DNA of 31,393 nucleotides. It comes from JAEZHK01 sp040768845. Its GTDB lineage: Bacteria > Bacillota > Clostridia > Christensenellales > Aristaeellaceae. Of this stretch, positions 22,152 through 30,005 are shown one piece after another. The notes beneath the pieces are model-generated. The model was not told where the DNA came from. It saw only the letters and a program-made list of their open reading frames with translations, and did not search any database. How positions within the stretch are numbered: the stretch's first letter is position 1; each line of letters opens with the position of its first letter. A program made the position numbers and the translations under genes. The stretch spans positions 1 through 31,393 of the forward strand of contig JAXGME010000014.1 in the NCBI GenBank assembly GCA_040768845.1, given 5' to 3'.

Positions 22152-23351
22152 ATGGCTCTGACGCTGTCCAGGCGCTGCCTGAACATTGCTCCGTCCGTCA
22201 CGCTGGGGATCGATGCCCGCGCCAAGGCGCTGATCGCCGCGGGGGAGGACGTGATCGGCCTCGCCGCCGGCGAGCCCGACTTTGACACCCCCGCCTACAT
22301 CCGCGAGGCGGCCAAGTACGCCCTGGACCACGGCATGACGCGCTACACCCCGGTGCCGGGCACGCTGCGGCTGCGCGAGGCCATCGCCAAGAAACTGAAA
22401 AAGGACAACGGCCTGGAATACGGCCCTTCGGAGATCATCGTGACAAACGGCGCCAAGCACGCGCTCTTCGGCGCGCTGGCGGCGATTGTCAACCCCGGGG
22501 ACGAGGTGCTTCTGCCCACCCCGGCCTGGGTCAGCTATCCCGAGATGATCCGCATGAACGACGGCGTGGTGGTGCCGGTGCCGGGGCGCGAGGAGGACGG
22601 CTTTCTCGTCGGCGCCGATGCGATCGCCCCCCTCGTGACCGGGCGCACCAAGGCGCTGATCCTGAATTCCCCCAACAACCCCAACGGCTCGGTGTGGCCC
22701 CGGGAAATGCTGGAGGGCATCGCGCGGCTCGCCGTGGAAAAGGGGTTTTACGTGATCTCCGACGAGATCTACGAAAAGCTGATCTACGAGGGCGGGCACG
22801 TGTCCATCGCGTCGCTGTCGCCGGAGATCAAGGCCCAGACCATCGTGGTCAACGGCCACTCCAAGGCCTACGCCATGACGGGCTGGCGCGTGGGTTACGC
22901 CGCCGGGCCCCAGGCCGTCATCAAGGCCATGAGCGCCCACCAGAGCCACGCCACCTCCAACGCCTGCTCCATTACCCAGTACGCGGCGGCGGCGGCGCTG
23001 GAATCGGACGGGGAGGACATCGCCGCCATGGCGGCGGAGTTTGACGCCCGCAGGCTTCTGATGCACCAGCTCATCGGCGAAATCGACGGCCTTTCGGCGC
23101 TTCTGCCCAAGGGCGCGTTCTACACGATGGTGAACGTATCCGGCGCCTTCGGAAAGGCGCTGCCGGGCGGAGCGCCCATTGAGAACGCGGACGACTTTGC
23201 CGCCCGGCTGCTGGACGAGGCCAAGGTGGCCGTGGTGCCGGGCACCGCCTTTGGCGCGCCCGCCCACGTGCGGCTGAGCTACGCCACCTCCCGGGAGAAG
23301 ATCCGGGAGGGCATGGCGCGCATCGCGGCCTTTATGGCGCGGCTGAAGTAG
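22152..23351 (+). CDS. Class I PLP-dependent aminotransferase, aspartate-aminotransferase-like
   Basis: This 399-residue fold-type I enzyme begins MALTLSRRCLNIAPSVTLGI, like the AspC/prephenate-aminotransferase (Ib) group. It has GLAAGEPDFDTP, NSPNNPNGSVW, ISDEIYEKLIYEG, the PLP lysine in NGHSKAYAMTGWRVGY and a C-terminal VRLSYATS with the carboxylate-binding arginine. The likely reaction is aspartate to oxaloacetate transfer. I chose ATG 22152 (AAGAAGG ten bases upstream); in-frame codons back to 22002 encode nothing family-like. An intrinsic terminator follows. Confidence 0.9.
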   Translation: MALTLSRRCLNIAPSVTLGIDARAKALIAAGEDVIGLAAGEPDFDTPAYIREAAKYALDHGMTRYTPVPGTLRLREAIAKKLKKDNGLEYGPSEIIVTNGAKHALFGALAAIVNPGDEVLLPTPAWVSYPEMIRMNDGVVVPVPGREEDGFLVGADAIAPLVTGRTKALILNSPNNPNGSVWPREMLEGIARLAVEKGFYVISDEIYEKLIYEGGHVSIASLSPEIKAQTIVVNGHSKAYAMTGWRVGYAAGPQAVIKAMSAHQSHATSNACSITQYAAAAALESDGEDIAAMAAEFDARRLLMHQLIGEIDGLSALLPKGAFYTMVNVSGAFGKALPGGAPIENADDFAARLLDEAKVAVVPGTAFGAPAHVRLSYATSREKIREGMARIAAFMARLK

Positions 23352-23370
23352 CGCGCGCCATTTGGCCCGA

Positions 23371-23395
23371 CCCCCGGCCTGTGCCGGGGGTTTTT
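23371..23395 (+). terminator. Intrinsic terminator after the aminotransferase
   Basis: CCCCCGGC (23371-23378), a four-base loop, GCCGGGGG (23383-23390) and TTTTT: a textbook terminator 20 bp after the stop codon. Confidence 0.9.
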
Positions 23396-23496
23396 GCGCA
23401 AAGGCCGCGCCTTCGGTTCCGGGACGGGGGCGGGCTCCGGGTGGGCGCCGGCGAAGACGGATGGGCGCTTAAAACGCGGGTTTTGGACGGAACCTA

Positions 23497-23526
23497 TTGG
23501 CGGGCGCGCCCATGAAATGGTATTAT
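23497..23526 (+). promoter_or_regulatory. Promoter of the SPFH-protein gene
   Basis: TTGGCG (23497-23502), an 18-base spacer and TATTAT (23521-23526) preceded by TGG (extended -10) lie 31 bp before the start codon. Confidence 0.5.
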
Positions 23527-23557
23527 AGAAGGCGTACAAGACAAGGAGGTTCCGTTC

Positions 23558-24529
23558 ATGAGCCAGTTTCAGGGAAATGTATCCGGAATGCCGCGCCGCG
23601 GCCCCCGGCTGACGGTGGTGCTGATCGCGGTGGCGGTGGTGGTGCTGATCGTCATCGTCGCGGCCCTGGCGCCCTACACGGTGGTGCCCACCGGCCACAC
23701 CGGCGTGGTGACCACCTTCGGCCGCGTGGAGAACTACACGCTGACGGAGGGCTTCCACCTGAAAAACCCGGTGCAGCAGGTGGTGCTGATCGACAACCGC
23801 GCCCAGAAGGCCACCGTGTCCATGCAGGCGTTTTCCAGCGACATCCAGCAGGTGGACCTGGTGTGCTCGGTCAACTACCAGGTGGACCGGGACACCGCCC
23901 AGAACCTGTACCGCAACGTGGGCGTGGATTATTATGAAAAGATCATGCTGCCCCGCATCCAGGAAAACGTGAAGGCCGTGTTCACCAAGTACACCGCCGA
24001 AAACCTGGTGGGCGCCCGGTCCACGCTGTCGGCCCAGGTCAAGGAGCTGCTGGCCCCGCTGATGAAGGCCAACGGCATCGAGATCATCGCCGTGTCCATC
24101 GAGGACATTGACTTCACCGACGCCTTCACCGATGCCGTCGAGGCCAAGCAGGTGGCCGAGCAGACCAAGCTCCGGGTGGAAACCGAGCAGTCCCAGCAAG
24201 TGAGCGTGGAAAAGGCCACCGCCGAGCGGCGCATCATCGCCGCCAACGCCGAGGCCCAGGAGCGCGCGATCTTCGCCGAGGCGGACGCCCAGGTGGCGCG
24301 CGTCCAGGCCGACGCCGCCCGCTACGCCGGCGAGCAGGAGGCCGCCAAGAACCAGGCCCTGGCCCAGTCGCTGACGGACGAGTTTATCCAGTACCTGAAG
24401 GTCACCCGCTGGGATGGAAGCGTGCCCCAGGTGCAGCTGTCCGGCGGCGAGGCGTACCCGGTGATCAACCTCGCGCCCACGGCCGCGCCCACGGCCGCGC
24501 CCGAAGTGACGCCTTCGCCCGCGCCGTAG
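23558..24529 (+). CDS. SPFH/prohibitin-family membrane protein (HflC/stomatin-like)
   Basis: This 323-residue protein has one N-terminal membrane helix (~18-37), an SPFH/band-7 domain (~40-210) starting VVPTGHTGVVTTFGRVE, and an Ala/Glu/Gln-rich coiled coil (~185-280) with repeated ATAERRIIAANAEAQERA-like heptads. It ends in a Pro/Thr/Ala tail (APTAAPTAAPEVTPSP). SPFH proteins form large membrane-bound rings that organise proteases or membrane domains. The start is ATG 23558, eight bases after AAGGAGG. It ends only 2 bp from the convergent stop of the small gene at 24532-24699. Confidence 0.9.
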   Translation: MSQFQGNVSGMPRRGPRLTVVLIAVAVVVLIVIVAALAPYTVVPTGHTGVVTTFGRVENYTLTEGFHLKNPVQQVVLIDNRAQKATVSMQAFSSDIQQVDLVCSVNYQVDRDTAQNLYRNVGVDYYEKIMLPRIQENVKAVFTKYTAENLVGARSTLSAQVKELLAPLMKANGIEIIAVSIEDIDFTDAFTDAVEAKQVAEQTKLRVETEQSQQVSVEKATAERRIIAANAEAQERAIFAEADAQVARVQADAARYAGEQEAAKNQALAQSLTDEFIQYLKVTRWDGSVPQVQLSGGEAYPVINLAPTAAPTAAPEVTPSPAP

Positions 24530-24531
24530 GC

Positions 24532-24699
24532 CTACAGCCCGCCGGGGATGGTGGCGCCCAGGAGCGCGCCGATGATCACCGACACGTAAGGATTGGATGT
24601 GATGGGGCAGGCGCCCGTGGAGCAGCCGATGAATTTATAGGCCGCGAAACCGATGGCGCCGCCCACCACCGCGCCGATGATCCGGTAAACCAAGAGCAT
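24532..24699 (-). CDS. DUF6132-like small membrane protein
   Basis: This 55-residue product is MLLVYRIIGAVVGG...GGL. It has two hydrophobic helices around the core FIGCSTGACPITSNPY, which I recognise as the pattern of the DUF6132 family (conserved Cys pair and PITSNPY). GGGAGG lies eight bases before ATG 24699. The gene is convergent with the SPFH gene, the two stops being 2 bp apart. The function is unknown; the conserved cysteines near the membrane suggest redox or sulfur chemistry, which is inference. Confidence 0.85.
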   Translation of the reverse strand: MLLVYRIIGAVVGGAIGFAAYKFIGCSTGACPITSNPYVSVIIGALLGATIPGGL

Positions 24700-24780
24700 A
24701 ACAAAAACCTCCCATCGCGTACTGACTGCGATTATACGTCAGGCGCGGCGGGTTTTCTGTGACCGCGCCACCAAAAACCG

Positions 24781-24809
24781 TTGACAGGAGGCCGCGCGCC
24801 CCTTACAAT
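24781..24809 (+). promoter_or_regulatory. Strong sigma-A-type promoter upstream of the candidate RNA
   Basis: TTGACA (24781-24786), 17 bases, TACAAT (24804-24809): near-perfect consensus. It lies 225 bp before the next protein start, much farther than the other promoters here. Confidence 0.85.
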
Positions 24810-24815
24810 GGAGGC

Positions 24816-24981
24816 GGATCTGAAATCAGGGGGGCAATGGATGTCGGTCAGCTGCTAGGCGAATTGGTGCGCCAGTGCCTGTGAACCCACAGGCGGTGTT
24901 GTCGTACCCGCGCCGGCGGCCGCCGCACATTGCGCCCGGAACAGGGCGTCTTGGGTTGCGCGCGTCGCAGCCTGTTTTTTT
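24816..24981 (+). ncRNA. Candidate structured leader RNA or small RNA with own promoter and terminator
   Basis: Transcription from 24781-24809 would start near 24816. The transcript holds a strong hairpin GCCTGTG/CACAGGC (24877-24883/24888-24894), G+C-rich inverted stretches and a terminator at 24940-24981, 54 bp before the MutS2-like gene. I recognise no 6S, SRP, RNase P, T-box or common riboswitch motif. A 15-codon reading frame (24837-24884, MDVGQLLGELVRQCL) ends inside the first hairpin, but its ribosome site is badly spaced. It could be a stand-alone sRNA or an attenuator controlling the downstream gene. Confidence 0.5.
24940..24981 (+). terminator. Intrinsic terminator ending the candidate RNA
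   Basis: AACAGG-GCG (24940-24948) pairs with CGC-ag-CCTGTT (24966-24976), with a 2-base bulge and a 17-base loop, followed by five more Ts (seven in the run). Confidence 0.65.
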
Positions 24982-25034
24982 GTCCGCCGGCGCGGGGAAT
25001 CGTCCGTTTCGACCCATGAAAGGGATGTGAACCC

Positions 25035-26981
25035 ATGTTTGAACGGGAATACCTGGAACTCATCGAATACCCCCATGTGACGGCCATGCTGGCCGGATAC
25101 GCCCGGACCGCCGCCGCCCGGGCGCGGGCGGAGCGCCTGACGCCCATGACGGACGCCGCGGCGGTGGAGCGCGCCCAGAAGGTGACGGCCTCCGCCCGCC
25201 GCGTGTACGAGGCGATGGGCGAGCCGCCCGTCCATTCGCTTGCGGGGCTGGACGCCCTTCACGATAAGCTGCGGCTGGGGGAGATCCTCTCCGCGCGGGA
25301 ACTGATCGCGCTGGGCGAATTTCTGAACCATTGCCGGCTTATGAAAAACTATTTGACCCAGGCGCTCACCATCGACGAAACCGCGCCCGCGCTGGGCATG
25401 AGCGTCGAGCCGCTGGACGAGCTGCGCGGGGAGATCGAGCGGTGCTTTTGCGGCGAGCGGCTGGACGACCGGGCCAGCCCGGCGCTTCGCGACATCCGGT
25501 CGGCCATTGAAAGGGCCGCGTCCCGCATCAAGGATCGGCTCGCCGCCATGATGCGCGCAAACCCGGAGCGGTTTCAGGAGAGTTTTTACGGCGTGCGCGG
25601 CGGGCGCTACGTGCTGCCGGTGAAGCGCGAATGCGCCAATCTGGTGCGCGGCGCCCGGCTGGACACCTCTGGAAGCGGGCAGACCGTGTTCATTGAGCCG
25701 GAGGCCGCGGCAGCGCTCCGCGGCGAAATGGAGGCCCTCGAAATCGACGAGGACAACGAGGAACTGCGCCTGATGGCGGCGCTGACAGACGCCGCCGCCG
25801 CTCGGCGCCACGCCATCGAAATCAACCGCGAGAGCATGGAAAAGGTGGACTATGCCTTCGCCTGCGGCCGCCTGGCCGCCGCCATGGGCTGCGGCCGGGT
25901 GCGGGTTTCAAAGGGCTTTGAGCTGCGGCTCACCGACGCGCGCCACCCGCTGATGGGGCCGGAGGCGGTGCCCATGAGCCTCGCGCTGGGCGGCCGGACC
26001 CGCGCGCTGGTGATCACCGGGCCCAATACTGGCGGAAAGACCGTCGCCATCAAGACGGCGGGCCTGATCTCCGCCATGGCCCTCTCCGGGCTGCAGGTGC
26101 CGGCGGCGGAGGCCTCGGTGCCGCTCTTTTCCGGCATCTACTGCGACATCGGCGACGGGCAGAGCGTCAGCCAGAATCTTTCCACCTTCTCCGCCCACAT
26201 GACGCGGGTGGTGCGCATTTTGCGCGCCGCGGGGCCCCGGTCGCTGGTGCTTTTGGACGAGGTGGGCAGCGGCACCGACCCTCAGGAGGGCATGGGCCTG
26301 GCGGTGGCGATCCTCGCGGAGCTGGGCCGGACGAAGTGCCTGGTGATGGCCACCTCCCACTACGCGGAAATCAAGCGCTTTGCCGGACGCACCGAGGGCT
26401 TTATGAACGCCCGGATGACCTTTGACCGCGCGAACCTCGCGCCCACCTACCGTCTGGAGATGGGCGAGGCGGGCGAGAGCTGCGCGCTGGACATCGCCCG
26501 CGGCCTGGGTATGCCGGAGGCGCTGCTGGCGGAAGCCCGCGCCGCCGCCTACCCCGGCGGTCTCCGCCCCGATGGCCCGGCCGCGCCCGCCGCCGCCCCG
26601 GAACCCACCCCGGCCCGCCGCCCGGAGGAGCCGGAACAGTCGGCGGAGCCGGATCACCCGGCGGCGGAGAAGGCCGGGCCCGCCTACGCGCCGGGGGACC
26701 GGGTGCGGGTGCCCTTCATGAACTGCCTGGCCACCGTGGTGCTGCCGCCCAACGCCCGGGGAGAGATCCTCCTGCGCGTCCGCGGCAAGAACCTCTCCGT
26801 CGCCGCCCGGCGCGTCAGGCCCTTTCTGGGGAAGGAGGCGCTCTATCCCGGCGAGGACTACGATCTGGACATCGTGCTGGACAGCTGGGAAAACCGCAAA
26901 AAGCGCAGGCAGGTGGCCAAGGGGCACACCGGCGTCAGCGCCCCCGTCCGGCCGGGCGAGGAGGGAAAACCGCCCGGCTGA
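25035..26981 (+). CDS. MutS2-like DNA-binding ATPase lacking the Smr domain
   Basis: This 648-residue protein has the MutS2-type core and clamp (~1-310, with YGVRGGRYVLPVKRE and SGSGQTVFIEPEAA) and a MutS ATPase domain: Walker A ITGPNTGGKT (~326-336), a QSVSQNLSTFSAHM region, Walker B LVLLDEVGSGTDP (~404) and TSHYAEIKRF. Canonical MutS2 is ~780 residues with a C-terminal coiled coil and Smr nuclease domain. Here a Pro/Ala/Glu linker (~515-555), a small KOW-like segment (YAPGDRVRVPFMN) and a basic tail replace them. It therefore probably binds branched DNA or stalled ribosomes without Smr nuclease activity. Start ATG 25035 follows AAAGGG. Confidence 0.88.
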   Translation: MFEREYLELIEYPHVTAMLAGYARTAAARARAERLTPMTDAAAVERAQKVTASARRVYEAMGEPPVHSLAGLDALHDKLRLGEILSARELIALGEFLNHCRLMKNYLTQALTIDETAPALGMSVEPLDELRGEIERCFCGERLDDRASPALRDIRSAIERAASRIKDRLAAMMRANPERFQESFYGVRGGRYVLPVKRECANLVRGARLDTSGSGQTVFIEPEAAAALRGEMEALEIDEDNEELRLMAALTDAAAARRHAIEINRESMEKVDYAFACGRLAAAMGCGRVRVSKGFELRLTDARHPLMGPEAVPMSLALGGRTRALVITGPNTGGKTVAIKTAGLISAMALSGLQVPAAEASVPLFSGIYCDIGDGQSVSQNLSTFSAHMTRVVRILRAAGPRSLVLLDEVGSGTDPQEGMGLAVAILAELGRTKCLVMATSHYAEIKRFAGRTEGFMNARMTFDRANLAPTYRLEMGEAGESCALDIARGLGMPEALLAEARAAAYPGGLRPDGPAAPAAAPEPTPARRPEEPEQSAEPDHPAAEKAGPAYAPGDRVRVPFMNCLATVVLPPNARGEILLRVRGKNLSVAARRVRPFLGKEALYPGEDYDLDIVLDSWENRKKRRQVAKGHTGVSAPVRPGEEGKPPG

Positions 26982-27024
26982 CCGCCGGCGGCCGCGCCCG
27001 GGATTTCGCAATTTTTAAACGAAA

Positions 27025-27058
27025 CGCGCCGGCGCGCGAAACGCCGGCGCGGTATACT
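27025..27058 (+). promoter_or_regulatory. Perfect 10-bp inverted repeat overlapping the likely ClC promoter
   Basis: CGCGCCGGCG (27025-27034) and CGCCGGCGCG (27042-27051) are separated by 7 bases. TATACT (27053-27058), a probable -10, follows at once, while no -35 hexamer is visible. The palindrome could be an operator or activator site for the transporter gene, or a hairpin ending the MutS2-like transcript, though it lacks a U-run. Confidence 0.45.
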
Positions 27059-27091
27059 TTCAGAGCGAATACATGTTTTGGAGCGATGCGC

Positions 27092-28651
27092 ATGAACAGG
27101 CTCGACGCCAACCACTACCGGGAGGCGCTGGAGTACCCGGCCCGGAAGCTTTCGGTGGTATTCAAAAGCGTGCTGGTGGGCGCGGGGGCCGGGGCGGTGG
27201 CCAGCTTTTACCGGCTGGTGCTGGGCGGCGCGGAGGCGTGGAGCTTTGCCGCCTACCGCTTTTTCGGGGCGCACCCGGCGCTGATCCCGGTGATGTTTGC
27301 CGCGCTGGCGGCGCTGGGCTACGCCGTGGGCGCGCTGGCCAAGCGGTTTCCGATGACCCGGGGCAGCGGTATCCCGCAGATCAAGGGCGAATTGACGGGC
27401 CGCTTTGACGTGCCCTGGTTCAGCACCCTCGTCGCCAAGTTCGCGCTGGGCGCGGCGTCCATCCTGGCGGGGCTGTCGCTGGGGCGCGAGGGTCCGTCCA
27501 TCCAGCTGGGCGCGGCGGCGGCCAAGGGCATCGGCCAGGAGTGGGCCTCCTCCCGGGCGGAGCGCCGCGTGCTGATCGCCGGCGGCGCCAGCGCGGGTCT
27601 CGCCGCGGCGTTCAACGCGCCGCTGGCGGGCGCGATGTTTGCGCTGGAGGAGATCTACAAATATCTGTCCCCCACGCTGCTCGTCGTGATTGTGGTCAGC
27701 GCCATGACGGGGGACTTCGTGTCCAAGCTGGCCTTTGGCCTTTCGCCGGTGTTTTCGTTTCAGACCAGCGGCGAGATCCCCCTGTCGCTGTACTGGCTGC
27801 TGATCCTGATGGGCGTGGGGCTGGGGGTCATGGGCGCGGCGTACAACTGGACGCTCATCAGGACCCAGAAGCTCTACGCGGCCGTGAGGCGCCTGCCCGA
27901 GGCCGCGCGGCCGGTGGTGCCGTTTGTGCTGGCGGGGGTGCTGGGGCTCGTCTTCCCGGCGGCGCTGGGCGGCGGCCACAGCATGCTGGAATATTTGAAC
28001 GCCTCCACCGCGGCGGGGACGCTGCTTCTGATGTTTCTCGTCAAGTTCCTGTTTTCGATGATCAGCTTCGGTTCCGGCGCGCCGGGGGGCATCTTCTTTC
28101 CACTTTTGATCCTGGGCGGCGCGCTGGGGGCGGTATCGGCGAAATGGGCGGGGGCGCTGATCCCGCCGGAGCTGTTTGACAGCTTCATCGTGGTGGCCAT
28201 GGCGGGGTACTTTGCGGCCATCGTGCGCGCGCCGGTGACGGGCACCATCCTGCTTTTGGAGATGACCGGCTCCTTTGACTGCCTGCTGCCGCTGATCGTG
28301 GTGTCCTTCGCGGCGTACCTGACGGCGGACCTGATCAAAAGCAAGCCCATCTACGATTCGCTGCTGGACGGCATGCTGGAGGGCGGCTGCGGCGAGGACT
28401 GCGGCCCCGCCCGCAAAATCGTGGTGGAGCAGATCGTGCAGCACGATTCCCAGGCCGACGGCCGCGCCGTCCGGGACCTGGGGCTGCCCCGGGCGTGCCT
28501 GCTGATCGCCATCCGCCGCGAGGACGCGGAGCTGATCCCCTCCGGAGACACCGTGCTCCGGGCGGGCGACTACCTGACGCTGATCGTCAACGAGCGGGAC
28601 GAGGGCGCGAACCGCGCGGCGCTGGAGCAGTTGACGGGCGAGCCCGGCTGA
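27092..28651 (+). CDS. ClC-family chloride transporter with C-terminal TrkA-C/RCK domain
   Basis: This 519-residue protein has the ClC signatures GSGIPQIKGE, GREGPSIQLG (with the gating glutamate) and GSGAPGGIFFP, and a glutamate in ALEEIYKYL where the proton-pathway glutamate lies in E. coli ClcA. That suggests a Cl-/H+ antiporter rather than a channel. About ten membrane helices span ~25-420. The last ~80 residues (VEQIVQHDSQADGRAVRDLGLP...AGDYLTLIVNERD) form a TrkA-C-like ligand-binding domain, a fusion seen in many bacterial ClCs. I chose ATG 27092 because GGAG is eight bases upstream; ATG 27086 is the alternative. Confidence 0.93.
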   Translation: MNRLDANHYREALEYPARKLSVVFKSVLVGAGAGAVASFYRLVLGGAEAWSFAAYRFFGAHPALIPVMFAALAALGYAVGALAKRFPMTRGSGIPQIKGELTGRFDVPWFSTLVAKFALGAASILAGLSLGREGPSIQLGAAAAKGIGQEWASSRAERRVLIAGGASAGLAAAFNAPLAGAMFALEEIYKYLSPTLLVVIVVSAMTGDFVSKLAFGLSPVFSFQTSGEIPLSLYWLLILMGVGLGVMGAAYNWTLIRTQKLYAAVRRLPEAARPVVPFVLAGVLGLVFPAALGGGHSMLEYLNASTAAGTLLLMFLVKFLFSMISFGSGAPGGIFFPLLILGGALGAVSAKWAGALIPPELFDSFIVVAMAGYFAAIVRAPVTGTILLLEMTGSFDCLLPLIVVSFAAYLTADLIKSKPIYDSLLDGMLEGGCGEDCGPARKIVVEQIVQHDSQADGRAVRDLGLPRACLLIAIRREDAELIPSGDTVLRAGDYLTLIVNERDEGANRAALEQLTGEPG

Positions 28652-28664
28652 GCCGGTTGCTTTT
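28644..28664 (+). terminator. Possible weak terminator after the ClC gene
   Basis: CCGGC/GCCGG (28644-28648/28652-28656), with the stop codon in the loop, is followed by TTGCTTTT, which also forms the -35 of the next promoter. The stem is short. Confidence 0.35.
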
Positions 28665-28685
28665 CGGCCGCGCATCCGGTACAAT
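28657..28685 (+). promoter_or_regulatory. Promoter of the HAD-thymidylate kinase gene
   Basis: TTGCTT (28657-28662), a 17-base spacer and TACAAT (28680-28685), 27 bp before the ATG, with AAAGGAG between. Confidence 0.7.
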
Positions 28686-28712
28686 AAGGCGAATACACCA
28701 AAGGAGCCGAGC

Positions 28713-29972
28713 ATGAAGCTTCCATACGATGTGGTTTTGTTCGACCTGGACGGCACGATGACCCAGTCCCATCCCGGCATTGTGGATGCCGCCCGCCACG
28801 CGCTGACCAGCCTGGGGGTGGACTGCGCCGGGCAGGATCTCATCTGGTTCGCGGGCCCGCCGCTGTATGAATCCTTCCGCGCGCTGGGGCTGAGCGAGGA
28901 GGAAACCCGCGAGGCCATCCGCCTCTTCCGCGGCCGGTACGAGGTGGAGGGCTGGAACAACGCCCGCGTCTTTCCCGGCATCCCGACGCTCTTGCGAAGC
29001 CTCCGGGCGCACGGCGCGTTTCTCGGGGTGGTGACGGCCAAGCCCACCGTGCAGGCCGAGCACGTGCTGAGGGAATTCGGGCTGCTGCCGCTTTTTGACC
29101 GGGTGACCTCCACCAACGCCTCCGACGACCACTGCGACAAGGCGGAGCTGATCCGCCGCGCGCTGCCCGCCGCATACCGCCGCGCCGCCATGGTGGGCGA
29201 CCGCAAATTCGACATGGAGGGCGCCGTGGGCGCCGGCGTGGACGGCATCGGCGCGCTCTACGGCTACGGCAGCCGGGAAGAATTGGAAAAAAGCGGCGCG
29301 TGCTGGATCGCCGAGAGCGTTCCGGCGCTTCAGGAATACCTCCTGGGCGGGCTTTCCCCGGCGCGGGGGCGGTTCATCACCATGGAGGGCCCGGACGGCT
29401 GCGGGAAATCCACCCAGATGAAGCATCTGGCCGAGCACCTGCGGCGCATGGGCCACCGGCTGACCGTCACCCGGGAGCCGGGCGGCTGCCCGATTTCCGA
29501 GCGCATCCGCAGCCTGGTGCTGGACGCGAAGGAAGACAAGATGTGCGACCTCACCGAGGCGCTGCTCTTTGCCGCGGCCCGGGCGCAGCACGCGGAGGAA
29601 GTCATCCGGCCCGCCCTTGAGCGGGGCGATACGGTGCTTTGCGACCGGTTTCTCGATTCCTCCCTCGTCTACCAGGGCGCGGCCCGGGGACTGGGGATGG
29701 AACTGGTGGCCGCCCTCAACGAAAAGGCCGTGGAGGGCCTCGCGCCCGACCGCACCATCCTGATGATGCTGGACCCCATCGAGGCCATCCGCCGCCGCCG
29801 CGCGGAAAACGCGCCCGACCGGCTGGAGGGCGACGACGACTTTGCCCGGCGCGTCTACGAGGGCTACCTGCGCCTGGCGCGGGAAAACCCGGACCGCGTG
29901 CGCCTGGTGGACGCCAGCGGCGACGTGGAACAGATCTTTGCGAAAATTCGTCAGAACGTAGCAGAGTTTTAG
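28713..29972 (+). CDS. tmk: Fusion protein: HAD-superfamily phosphatase + thymidylate kinase
   Basis: One 419-residue frame encodes two enzymes. Residues ~1-212 are a HAD phosphatase of the phosphoglycolate/5'-nucleotidase-like type: DLDGT (D11, D13), VVTAKP (K110) and VGDRKFDMEGA. Residues ~219-419 are a dTMP kinase: P-loop EGPDGCGKSTQ (226-234), TREPGGCPISERIR, CDRFLDSSLVYQGAARGLG and a LID region RRRAENAPDRLEGDDDF. The kinase makes dTDP from dTMP for DNA synthesis; the HAD part may dephosphorylate a nucleotide or phosphoglycolate. No stop or frameshift lies at the junction. The start is ATG 28713 after AAAGGAG; 33 bp downstream the zinc-ribbon gene begins. Confidence 0.92.
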   Translation: MKLPYDVVLFDLDGTMTQSHPGIVDAARHALTSLGVDCAGQDLIWFAGPPLYESFRALGLSEEETREAIRLFRGRYEVEGWNNARVFPGIPTLLRSLRAHGAFLGVVTAKPTVQAEHVLREFGLLPLFDRVTSTNASDDHCDKAELIRRALPAAYRRAAMVGDRKFDMEGAVGAGVDGIGALYGYGSREELEKSGACWIAESVPALQEYLLGGLSPARGRFITMEGPDGCGKSTQMKHLAEHLRRMGHRLTVTREPGGCPISERIRSLVLDAKEDKMCDLTEALLFAAARAQHAEEVIRPALERGDTVLCDRFLDSSLVYQGAARGLGMELVAALNEKAVEGLAPDRTILMMLDPIEAIRRRRAENAPDRLEGDDDFARRVYEGYLRLARENPDRVRLVDASGDVEQIFAKIRQNVAEF

Positions 29973-30005
29973 CGCCGCCTCCGGGCGGCCCTTGGAGGGA
30001 TCCTG

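Noticed and set aside
24837..24884. 15-codon peptide MDVGQLLGELVRQCL as a real gene
   Set aside because: The G-rich stretch is only two bases from the ATG, too close for normal initiation; kept only as a possibility under the candidate RNA.
24816..24981. 6S, SRP, tmRNA or T-box RNA
   Set aside because: None of the conserved motifs of these families (for example the SRP GGAAGG tetraloop region or the T-box GGTGG) can be found.
26858..29248. Minus-strand open frame of 796 codons opposite the ClC and HAD-tmk genes
   Set aside because: Low-complexity Arg/His/Gln composition with no motif; antisense artefact of codon bias.
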